NCBI GenBank assembly: GCA_013152475.1
Contig: JAADGH010000081.1
Span: 1 to 64,000, forward strand
Source: Planctomycetota bacterium
GTDB taxonomy: Bacteria > Planctomycetota > Brocadiia > JAADGH01
Direction of reading: 5' to 3'
DNA length: 64,000 bases
Shown: positions 1 through 7,400 of the stretch, one piece after another
Layout: every line of letters starts with the position of its first letter
Numbering within the stretch: position 1 is the first letter of the stretch
Program-made: the position numbers and the translations under genes
Notes under the pieces: model-generated
The model's database searches: none
Told to the model about the DNA's origin: nothing
Seen by the model: the letters and a program-made list of their open reading frames with translations, nothing else

Positions 1-1153
1 CCCGTCAAGGATCGTGGGCGGGCCGGTGCTGGTGTGCATGGCTGATGTGAAGCCAGAGCCGATTCGATGGCTATGGCCGGGCCGTATCGCCTTGGGTAAG
101 CCGACGTTGTTTGTGGGCGATCCAGGAACCGGGAAAAGCTGTGTAACGCTGGATATGGCCGCTTGCGTGTCGAGGGGCCGCCCGTGGCCGGATGGAAGCG
201 AACCGAGCGAGAGGGGGTCGGTTATCTTGCTGTCGGCAGAGGACAGTCCCGGTGACACGATCCGCCCCCGGCTTGACGCCGCCGGAGCGGACGTGTCGCA
301 AATTTACATCTTAGAGTCAGTCATGGAACGCAATGACAGGGGGGAAATAGTAAGACGGATGTTTTGCCTTCAGGCGGACGTGGCGCAGCTTGACGGCGCC
401 ATAAAGCGAGTGAGCGATGTTGGTCTTGTGGTAGTGGACCCGATTTCGGCGTATTTGGCTGGCGTGGATTCGCACAGCAATACGGACGTTCGGGGTGTGC
501 TGGCCCCGTTGTCTGACTTGGCCGCTCGACACAGGATAGCGTTGGTCGCCGTGTCACACTTCAATAAGGCCACAGGCACGAGCGCCATCTATCGAGCAAT
601 GGGGAGCTTGGCGTTCACTGCGGCGGCAAGGGCCGTATGGTGTGCAAGTCGGGACAAAGACAATCCAGATCGTCGGCTTTTCTTGCCGATCAAGAACAAC
701 ATTGGCAAGGATGTATCCGGGCTTGCTTACTCCCTTGAGTCAACGCCCGATAACCCGGACGTGCCTGTTGTCGTTTGGGAGCCGGACCCGGTAACGATCA
801 CGGCAGAAGAGGCGCTGCGGGATCAATCAGAGGGAAAGCAAGGGGACAGTCCCATCGAGGACGCGGAAGAATGGCTTCGGGATGCTCTGGGCGATGGTCC
901 GCTACCGTCCAAGGATGTGCTACGTATGGCGAGGGAGAATGGACACAGTGAGCGGACGCTTCGCCGGGCCAAGAAAGCACTGGGAATCACGGTGAGCAAG
1001 GAGGGCTTTGAGGCAGGATCAACATGGTATTGGAGCTTGCCGGGGGACGAAGATTGCCAAAAACGCGAAGATGGCCACACTCCGGACGTGGCAACCTTCG
1101 GGGAAAGTGGCAACCTTCGGAATAGGAGTAAGTGGGAGCAGGGGACGATATGA
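1..1153 (+). CDS. RepA-like AAA/RecA-fold ATPase (5' end outside window)
   Basis: A RecA-fold ATPase of the AAA_25/RepA helicase type, the kind that drives replication of plasmids and integrated elements. The Walker A motif GDPGTGKS follows the family-typical lead-in RWLWPGRI. A Walker B-like LVVVDPIS and the segment around SHFNKATG come later. The last 100 residues look like a winged-helix region (KDVLRMAREN, SERTLRRAKK). The frame stays open to base 2 and the family usually starts further upstream, often after a primase/polymerase domain. The GTG at 14 is therefore probably internal and the gene partial. Its stop overlaps the next start (ATGA). Confidence 0.8.
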   Translation, partial: PSRIVGGPVLVCMADVKPEPIRWLWPGRIALGKPTLFVGDPGTGKSCVTLDMAACVSRGRPWPDGSEPSERGSVILLSAEDSPGDTIRPRLDAAGADVSQIYILESVMERNDRGEIVRRMFCLQADVAQLDGAIKRVSDVGLVVVDPISAYLAGVDSHSNTDVRGVLAPLSDLAARHRIALVAVSHFNKATGTSAIYRAMGSLAFTAAARAVWCASRDKDNPDRRLFLPIKNNIGKDVSGLAYSLESTPDNPDVPVVVWEPDPVTITAEEALRDQSEGKQGDSPIEDAEEWLRDALGDGPLPSKDVLRMARENGHSERTLRRAKKALGITVSKEGFEAGSTWYWSLPGDEDCQKREDGHTPDVATFGESGNLRNRSKWEQGTI

Positions 1154-1503
1154 GCGATAATGCCTTGGGATTCTTGAACAGCCTTGCCGCCGTGGGCGTG
1201 GTCCTGACACGGGCCGACGATCAACTGCGGTTTGATGCGCCCAAGGGGGTGATGACCCCGAAGCTACGGGCGCAAATCAAGGCATATAAGGCCGCGCTGC
1301 TCGATGCTCTGAAATCCCCCGATCTCCCGCCCGATCTGCTCTATCTGTGGGAAGAACGCATGACGATATGCCTGATAGACGGCGGGATAGGTTATGGGGA
1401 GGCCCTCCAGGCCGCTTGGAAGCAGATAGACGGCATGTGCAAGGACCAAAGGAGCGGGGCCGTGGGCGGTGTCTTGCCCTCGGTTCCCACAGCAACGGCG
1501 TAG
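1150..1503 (+). CDS. Small TubC-N-like docking-domain protein
   Basis: A 117-aa protein starting at an ATG that overlaps the previous stop (ATGA), with GGAG about 13 bp upstream. An ATG at 1132 is in frame but lies inside the preceding gene without its own ribosome site. The N-terminal half (LAAVGVVLTRADDQLRFDAP, then KLRAQIKAYKAALL) matches the short TubC-N docking-type domain, which is common in phage and plasmid replication clusters and often sits next to primase or RepA genes. The C-terminal half is unrecognised. The role is unknown; the position suggests an accessory to the ATPase. Confidence 0.65.
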   Translation: MSDNALGFLNSLAAVGVVLTRADDQLRFDAPKGVMTPKLRAQIKAYKAALLDALKSPDLPPDLLYLWEERMTICLIDGGIGYGEALQAAWKQIDGMCKDQRSGAVGGVLPSVPTATA

Positions 1504-1514
1504 GAGGACACAGC

Positions 1515-2117
1515 ATGACACAGACAGTGGATGACCTAATCCTGGCCCCTGAATTCCAGGCTATGATCCCGCCGTATCCGAAAGGCGACGACGAGCGTCT
1601 TGAGGCGCAGGTACTACGAGAGCGGCGCTGTCCTGCGCCCGTGAAGTACTGGAAAGACACCAACATCGTGCTCTGCGGCCATCGAGAACTGCGGTACTGC
1701 ATGAAACACCAAGTCCCCATTGACCTGGTTGTTCTGAAAGTTCAGCCACCAACACGAGAAGTGGCGAAGGAGTACTTCATCCGCAAGCAGCTTGAACGTG
1801 ATGACTTGACAATGTTTCAGGCGGCGGAGCTTGGGGTTCACCTTTGGGGGTTGATTTCATCAAGAGCGAAGGACCGTCAACGTAAGGCCGGAGGCGCGGA
1901 GCCGCAACGTTCATCGGAACCGCCACTCCACGCGAGAAAGGAAGCCGCCGAAGTTGCAGGAGTCAGCGAACAGACCTTGGACCGAGTGAAGCGAATCCTC
2001 GGAAGCGGTGACGATCAGGTCATAGAGCTGTTGCGGCACAGTGAGATCAGCATCAATCGAGCCTATCAAGCGTTGCGCGAGGGGAAGGAAGAAGCGAATG
2101 AAGGCGATGGTGAATAA
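1515..2117 (+). CDS. ParB-like N-terminal-domain protein
   Basis: A 200-aa protein. The ATG at 1515 is chosen because TAGGAGG lies about 8 bp upstream; an in-frame start at 1347 would overlap the preceding gene by more than 150 bp. Residues near CGHRELRYC and IDLVVLKVQPP resemble the ParB/Srx N-terminal fold, here with the pattern 'describe item, then choose alternatives' seen in phage and plasmid ParB-like proteins. The segment HARKEAAEVAGVSEQTLDRV looks like the central helix-turn-helix of KorB/ParB-type proteins. It probably acts in partition or regulation of the element. No parA is visible. Confidence 0.6.
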   Translation: MTQTVDDLILAPEFQAMIPPYPKGDDERLEAQVLRERRCPAPVKYWKDTNIVLCGHRELRYCMKHQVPIDLVVLKVQPPTREVAKEYFIRKQLERDDLTMFQAAELGVHLWGLISSRAKDRQRKAGGAEPQRSSEPPLHARKEAAEVAGVSEQTLDRVKRILGSGDDQVIELLRHSEISINRAYQALREGKEEANEGDGE

Positions 2118-2425
2118 GCGTTTGGGGTGCTGTGTACCGGTCTTGATGAGAAAGCCCGGTATTTGGGGGTTCAGGGAAGTGTCATTTTGGGTACTGGCCT
2201 CCCCCTACGCCGGTCGCGTTTCCGGGGGGTTTTCTCGCTTTTCGCTGGCCTATGGGAGATTTTGCAAAGCCTTTGGAGAGAGAGCGTTGCGCGTATTCTG
2301 TGAAAATGGATAGCAAAAAAGGTGTGCGAAATACTTGACAGATTTGGGGCTTTTGGAGGGCATCGGGTGATGAACACAAGGCGCGGTCTTGATGATTTCG
2401 GCAGGGCCGATGGTGGGCAAAAGCC
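2118..2425 (+). other. Gap without a convincing gene
   Basis: About 300 bp between the ParB-like gene and the first Cys-rich gene. One open frame on each strand crosses it, but their composition is poor and they lack a ribosome site. A TTGACA at 2335-2340 has no matching -10 at 16-18 bp. I see no repeat array or iteron. Confidence 0.4.
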
Positions 2426-2686
2426 ATGAGAGAGGAAGCGTGGAGATGTACGCATTCTCGCTGCCATCACCGCACTCGGCACCGGGTGGACCCATGGATT
2501 TGTTGCGATGATTGCCGGAGGAAATACTGCGAGGACCGAGACCCAGGCGCGCCATGTGGACGTAACGGGTGGGATTGCGGACACCGAACTGTCCGTGATG
2601 GGATTTTCCTCATGGAGTTTGAGCAAAGCGGGAAAAAACGCCGCCAAGAAAGGGACAAGAATGAGGCAGATGCGCAGACGAAGTGA
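2426..2686 (+). CDS. Small Cys-rich protein, possible zinc binder
   Basis: An 86-aa protein unlike anything I can name. The first 50 residues hold nine cysteines and several histidines in close pairs (CTHSRC, CCDDC, CEDRDPGAPC, DCGH), which suggests one or two zinc sites. The tail is basic and charged. No strong Shine-Dalgarno precedes the ATG. It overlaps the next small gene by 26 bp. It lies between element genes, so it may be an accessory regulator. Real but uncertain; the cysteine spacing is the main argument for coding. Confidence 0.45.
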   Translation: MREEAWRCTHSRCHHRTRHRVDPWICCDDCRRKYCEDRDPGAPCGRNGWDCGHRTVRDGIFLMEFEQSGKKRRQERDKNEADAQTK

Positions 2687-2897
2687 GGAGAAAGACCGTG
2701 AGTGCATATTCCTTGGCTGCGAGCGGATGTTCTGGAGCAGTTGGCCGGGTGAGCGTGTCTGCCCGCAATGCCGCAAGCTCTTTGAGATAGCCCGGCCAAG
2801 GTATGGGGAAATCGGGAAATCAGCGAAAGCGCCCGAGACTGGACTTGATCCTGAACTGGCTGAGTTTGCTGAACGGCTTTTGGAAATGAGGAAGTGA
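2661..2897 (+). CDS. Small zinc-ribbon protein
   Basis: A 78-aa protein starting at ATG 2661. A longer in-frame start at 2508 would run through the neighbouring frame without adding recognisable sequence. CIFLGCERMF, then GERVCPQCRKL is a two-knuckle zinc ribbon, of a type common as small single-domain proteins in phages and integrated elements. The C-terminus is acidic. The stop codon overlaps the GTG start of the excisionase-like gene (GTGA), so the two are likely translated together. The function is not known; nucleic-acid binding is a reasonable guess. Confidence 0.6.
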   Translation: MRQMRRRSEEKDRECIFLGCERMFWSSWPGERVCPQCRKLFEIARPRYGEIGKSAKAPETGLDPELAEFAERLLEMRK

Positions 2898-3190
2898 AAG
2901 ACGAACCGGAATCCTTTGTTGATGTGGCGACCGTGGCGGGGTTCCTGTCGATCTCCGAGCGGAGCGTCAGGCGGCTGTACTCTGAACGGAAGGGGGAGGT
3001 GTTGCCACACTACAGAATCGGCGGACAGGTCCGCTTCCGCATGGATGAAGTAGTCGCCGCTTGGAGTGATCGACAGAAGGGCACTCCACGCCAACGCGGG
3101 CGACCCACGAAACGCCTTGACTCCGGTAGGCGGCCGGCGTATCATCTTGCTGACTCCTTAACCGGAGCCGCCCCCTCGGAAGGAGGATAA
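2894..3190 (+). CDS. Excisionase-like helix-turn-helix protein
   Basis: A 98-aa protein with a MerR/Xis-type DNA-binding domain in its first 60 residues. VATVAGFLSISERSVRRLYS is the helix-turn-helix and HYRIGGQVRFRMDEVVAAW is the typical wing plus closing helix of helix-turn-helix domain 17 proteins. The GTG start overlaps the previous stop, and the gene ends 2 bp before the integrase start. This xis-int order is what an excisionase would show. The Pro/Arg-rich tail is unrelated to the fold. It may equally be a repressor-like DNA-binding protein. Confidence 0.75.
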   Translation: MKDEPESFVDVATVAGFLSISERSVRRLYSERKGEVLPHYRIGGQVRFRMDEVVAAWSDRQKGTPRQRGRPTKRLDSGRRPAYHLADSLTGAAPSEGG

Positions 3191-3191
3191 A

Positions 3192-4298
3192 ATGGCAGGG
3201 GTATTTCAACGCGGCTCCAGATGGGGCATTACCTACAAGGACTTCAGTCAGACAGGTCGGCGGGGTAAGCCGGGAAAGTGGGTCCGGCGAATGGTCGCCG
3301 ACACCGAGGATGAAGCCCGGATCGTTCTCGCGGAGATTCAGCATCGGCAGGCTCGCGGTGAGTACGGCATCCTGGACAACGAAATGATGTTTGACGACAT
3401 CGCGGCGGGGTTTATGGATTGGTATGAGATGCAGGTGAAGCCGAGCACCTTCAGGCGAGCTAAGACGTTGCTCAAGAATCTGGAACACGTCTTTACTGAG
3501 CGGATGGTGAGCACGCTGAGCTTGCGAGATGCGCAGGATCATTGCCGCCGCCGTCTCGCACAAGGAACCACTCGGCGGACCTGTAACATGGAGTTACTGC
3601 TGTTGAAGCAGATTCTCGACTACGGTGCGCGGAGCAAGCTTATCGCCTGTAACCCACTCGCCGACGCGAAGCCGCTTCCCGACAAGGATGAGAAGGAACG
3701 GCGCATCTTGGAGCCGGAGGAGATAGACAAGATCATACAGCACGCCACCGAACCCATGAGGCCTTTTTTTCTGTTGCTGGCCAGAACCGGCATGAGAAAG
3801 TCTGAGGCAAGCGGGTTGCTCTGGAGTGAGGTTGATCTCAATTCCGGCAAGATTCGGCTCTCCGGCACGCGCACCAAGAACGGGCGGAGCCGTGAGATTC
3901 CACTGAGCGATGCTCTCCGGCTGGAGTTGTTGAGGTTGCGCCTCACAAATCGCCAATCGAAATGTGTCTTCGTGACGGCGCACGGCACCCAACGGAAGCA
4001 CAACGTGTATCGTCAGCTACAGGGAACGGCGAAGCGGGCGGGTGTAAGCACAGACGGCCTCATGCTTCACAGCTTCAGGCACTCGTTTGCAACACACGCA
4101 GCACGGGCCGGGGTGAATCCCAAGACACTACAGATGATCCTTGGGCACGCCGACGTAGGAACTACGCTCAAGTACTACGTGAAGATGAATTTCGCAGACA
4201 TGAAGGAAGCGGTAGATCGACTCATGGAGTGGGGCGAGGAGCGTCTTACGAATGCCTCACATAACGGCGAGGAGCCGTCGCAAGAAGCGGTAGGATAA
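3192..4298 (+). CDS. Tyrosine-type site-specific integrase
   Basis: A 368-aa phage-type integrase. The N-terminal 60 residues are an AP2-like arm-binding region (GSRWGITYKDFS). A core-binding SAM-like domain spans about 65-160 and the catalytic domain about 165-350. Catalytic residues visible are Arg in ARTGMRKSEA (about 203), the beta-hairpin Lys in RTKNGRSREIP, the HSFRHSFATH box (about 292-301), LGHADVGTT, and the nucleophilic Tyr in TLKYYV (about 328). AAGGAGGAT lies just upstream of the ATG. It is the last gene of the element and faces the tRNA-Arg half-gene, its probable target. Confidence 0.95.
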   Translation: MAGVFQRGSRWGITYKDFSQTGRRGKPGKWVRRMVADTEDEARIVLAEIQHRQARGEYGILDNEMMFDDIAAGFMDWYEMQVKPSTFRRAKTLLKNLEHVFTERMVSTLSLRDAQDHCRRRLAQGTTRRTCNMELLLLKQILDYGARSKLIACNPLADAKPLPDKDEKERRILEPEEIDKIIQHATEPMRPFFLLLARTGMRKSEASGLLWSEVDLNSGKIRLSGTRTKNGRSREIPLSDALRLELLRLRLTNRQSKCVFVTAHGTQRKHNVYRQLQGTAKRAGVSTDGLMLHSFRHSFATHAARAGVNPKTLQMILGHADVGTTLKYYVKMNFADMKEAVDRLMEWGEERLTNASHNGEEPSQEAVG

Positions 4299-4316
4299 CG
4301 AGTTATGGCAAGCGAA

Positions 4317-4362
4317 ATTCGGATTCGAAGTCCGCGACTCTATCCAATTGAGCTACGGGCGC
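4317..4362 (-). tRNA. 5' half of tRNA-Arg(UCG), attachment-site remnant
   Basis: Read on the minus strand from 4362: acceptor 5' strand GCGCCCG, then TA, a D arm GCTC-AATTGGATA-GAGT, and an anticodon arm with loop CTTCGAA (anticodon UCG). The anticodon stem can be followed only for 4 pairs; the bases after TCCG do not form a variable loop, T arm or acceptor 3' strand. The tRNA is therefore cut in its anticodon arm exactly where the integrase region begins. This is either the attR/attL half left on this side of the element or a decayed copy. The intact tRNA would be expected at the other end, outside the window. Confidence 0.75.
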
Positions 4363-4433
4363 GCATGGGGCAGACCTCGTTGATGCGGCGGCAAGATAGT
4401 GAATTCGGCCAGGATTGTCAAGAACAAAGTGGC

Positions 4434-4471
4434 GGCAGCTTCCCCTCCCCGGAAAAGAGGAATGGCTGCCC
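4434..4471 (-). terminator. Possible terminator for the cytochrome/SUMF1 gene
   Basis: An imperfect inverted repeat with arms beginning GGCAGC and ending GCTGCC lies 20-60 bp beyond the stop of the minus-strand 4492-9294 gene. There is no clear U-run after it, so intrinsic termination is only suggested. Confidence 0.35.
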
Positions 4472-4491
4472 CTCTCTCGGCCACATTCTTT

Positions 4492-7400
4492 TCACTCTGC
4501 CGCACACACCACACGGAAGCCCACGTTATACACCGGATGGTAAGCCGGGTAGCGCCAGCGGAAGGCCGACGTGGCATACGCGAACTTGTCGTTCCACGAG
4601 CCGCCGCGAATGACTTTCATGCCGGTCGCCTTGGGATTATCCCGCCCGTCGGAGGGAATGTAAGGGTAGGGCTTGTAAACACTTAAGCACCATTCCGCCA
4701 CGTTGCCGTGCATGTCGTACAGCCCCCAGGCGTTTGGCTTGTACTTCCCGCCCGGGATCGAGAAGCGCGCGCCGTCCTGGTAGCCCTGCTCCACGCGGCC
4801 CCAGTTCCACCGGCGGAGCGATTCGTCGGACAGGTTGGCCACGTCGCGCATCCCCGGCTTGATCTTGCCGAAGTAGAAGGGCGTCGCCGTCCCGGCGCGG
4901 CAGGCGTACTCCCACTGGGCCTCGGTGGGGAGCGTGCAGCGCGTGCCGGTCTTCTTCGACAGCCACCGGCAGAAGGCCATGGCCTCGTTCCACGACACGC
5001 GGATCACCGGCTGCTTCGGCTCGTTCACCGGATACCCGCGCGTGAAGCGGTCCTTGCCACGCGCGTCCATGTAGCCGCTGTCGTGTGCGGCGTCGAACAG
5101 GGCGTACTGCTCGTTGGTCACCTCCATCTCGCTGAGCCAGAAGGGCCTGTCGATGGTCACCACCGACTGTGGCTGCTCGTCTGGCCACGAGCCGTCACCG
5201 CCCATGACGAACTTGCCGGCGGGGATGGGAACCAGCTTCATCGCAATGCCGCTGCCAAGGTCGAGCGCCTTCGGCTTCAGGCCGCACGTCTGCTGCCGCC
5301 TGGCCGCCTCCTTCGCATCGAAGGGCCAGCCGTCCACTTTCGCCGGCGCTTTTGGCTGCTCGCGCATCTTCGCGGGCTTCGTGAATTTGGCGGGGGAAGG
5401 CATGGCGAGGGGTTTCTCGTCCTCGTCCACGATGCTGGCGAAGAGCATTTTATACTTTGCCCGGCGCTCGACCTGGTCTTTGGTGGGCAGACGAGTGCTG
5501 TCGCGCCATCGCGGGGCGTAGGGGATGTTGAGGTCGATCCATGTGGTGATGCGGTCCCATTCCTCGGCGGTCAGTTGGACGTTGTGGTGTCCCTTCTTTA
5601 ACCTCTGCACCAACGGGCTGGTGTCGGCCTCCCATTCGGCGGGAGCGGGCAGGTGGTAGTCGGCCTCGTATCCCGCTCGACGCACATAGGGATGGAGGGC
5701 CATGTAGGAGGCGCTGAATACGCCTTGGTACGTGCCCTTGTCATCGCCGCGCACCTGCTTCGACCGGAAGTCGGGGATCGTCTTCCCATCCTTTCGGGGT
5801 TTGCCGTTGTGGCAGCCGACGCAGCGCCGGTCGAGGACGGGTTGAATCTCTTGCTCGAATCCGAACCCGCGGGTAGGCCCATGCCAGGGCTTGATCTCGG
5901 AGACGGGATGCCGCATGGCCAACGTGTCGGCGTTCGGTGTGCCGATGTTCTGTTTTTCATGGCAGCCGACGCACGAGAGGTACTCGCCCGGCATGGCCAC
6001 GAACCAGCTCCGCATCTGCTGCTGCGCCTTGCCCTCGGCATCGAGGGGCTGGACGATGATCGGCGTGTTGGCCGGCACACGGAAGTAGGCCGAGCCGTCC
6101 TCGTAGACCGGCACCGTGCCCATAATTTTTTTGACGTCCCAGCCGCCTTCGTACGAGGCCCCGATCGGGCTGCCGCCGTGCCCCGAGTAGCGGAAGTGGG
6201 TGGAGGAAACGCGCAGTGCCTTGATCGAACCCCGGGGATACCCCCGCAGCCCATTGCCCTGGTAAACGTCTACCAGATACACGAACGCGTCCTTGCGCTT
6301 CGGATCCACGCGGTCGGGAATGACCGGCGGCATCGGCCGTGGGCGCAGGGGGATGGCGTTGCTGTATCCGCCCATGAGGATCGGCGTCATGTTGTCAAAG
6401 ACGTCCACGAGGTAGAGTCCCCACGGCGACTGCGGTGTCATCCTGCACGTGACGAGGAAGTACTTCCCAGCCCCCGCGTTGGTTTCTGGATCGGCCAATG
6501 GCCACGGCGCGGCAAAGCGTGGCCACGACTCGCCGACCAGACCGTCCATGATAACCGGTTCGACCTTCTTCCCCCTGCCGGGGATGCGCTGGATGACACC
6601 GTTGGCCTCACGCTGCCCCTTGGCGGGGTCGAGGAGGACCAACTCGCCCATCCGGGGCACGCCATGGTGGCCCGAGACGATGCAGACGATCTCCGACGGG
6701 CTGCCGGGGATCGGGCGCGGCCAGTACATGGCGTTGGGCCAATAAGAGTTGCTGCCGTAGTACTCCATCTGCCCGCTGCCGTCGGGGTTCATGCGGAAGA
6801 GCAGGCGTGTGAAGTAGTGCGGCGTGTCGTTGTACTCCCATCGCGTGTAGAGTACGCGGCCGTCGTTCATCACCACCGGGTTCCAGTCGTGATCCTGGTC
6901 GAAGGTGAGGCGGCGTTCGTTCGCGCCGTTGTCATCCATGATGTGCATGTTGCCCACGTCCGGCGCGCCGGTGCATGGAACAGCCTGCTCGCAGGCGGTG
7001 GAGACGAATAGGATCTTGCCGTTCGGCAGGCGGCAGGGATCGTAGTGCTTGAAGGGGTTGCCCTTCGGCGAAATTTGCCGATGCCCCGAGCCGTCCGCGT
7101 TGATCTCCTGGATGTTCTTGCCGTCGCTGAAGAGGATTTTCTTCGCATCCCAGCTCAGGTCCATGCTGCTGATGTTGGCGGTCTTGTAGATCGTGGTCAC
7201 CTTGCCGTCGGGCTTCACCGGGGACAGCACCACAATCTCCCTGCCCAGCCGATTCGGCCCGCCCCAGTTGGACGCAAACCCGGGGCCGCCCTTGATGAGC
7301 AGGAGCTTGTCGAAGCCGAGCAGCGGGTTGGCCAGGAGGATGTCCTTCGACGCCGTGTCGAGCTCGTCCCGAAGGGCCAGCACGTCCTTCAGCGCCGCGT

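Larger units (their letters stand above)
1..4320. mobile_element. Integrated mobile element, right-hand end
   Basis: Genes from the window edge to the tyrosine integrase all run on the plus strand and are typical of a prophage, plasmid-like or integrative element: a RepA-like ATPase, a TubC-like protein, a ParB-like protein, Cys-rich small proteins, an excisionase-like HTH protein and an integrase. The integrase ends about 20 bp before the 5' half of a tRNA-Arg, the usual place for an integrase and its attachment site. Gene overlaps (ATGA and GTGA) are frequent. No structural phage genes or relaxase are visible, so the class of element is open. The left end lies outside the window. Confidence 0.8.

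Noticed and set aside
2041-2313. 90-codon plus frame overlapping the end of the ParB-like gene
   Set aside because: It overlaps a supported gene, lacks a ribosome site and shows no domain.
4305-4613. 102-codon plus frame across the tRNA half and attachment region
   Set aside because: It runs through tRNA sequence and a stem-loop; composition is not protein-like.
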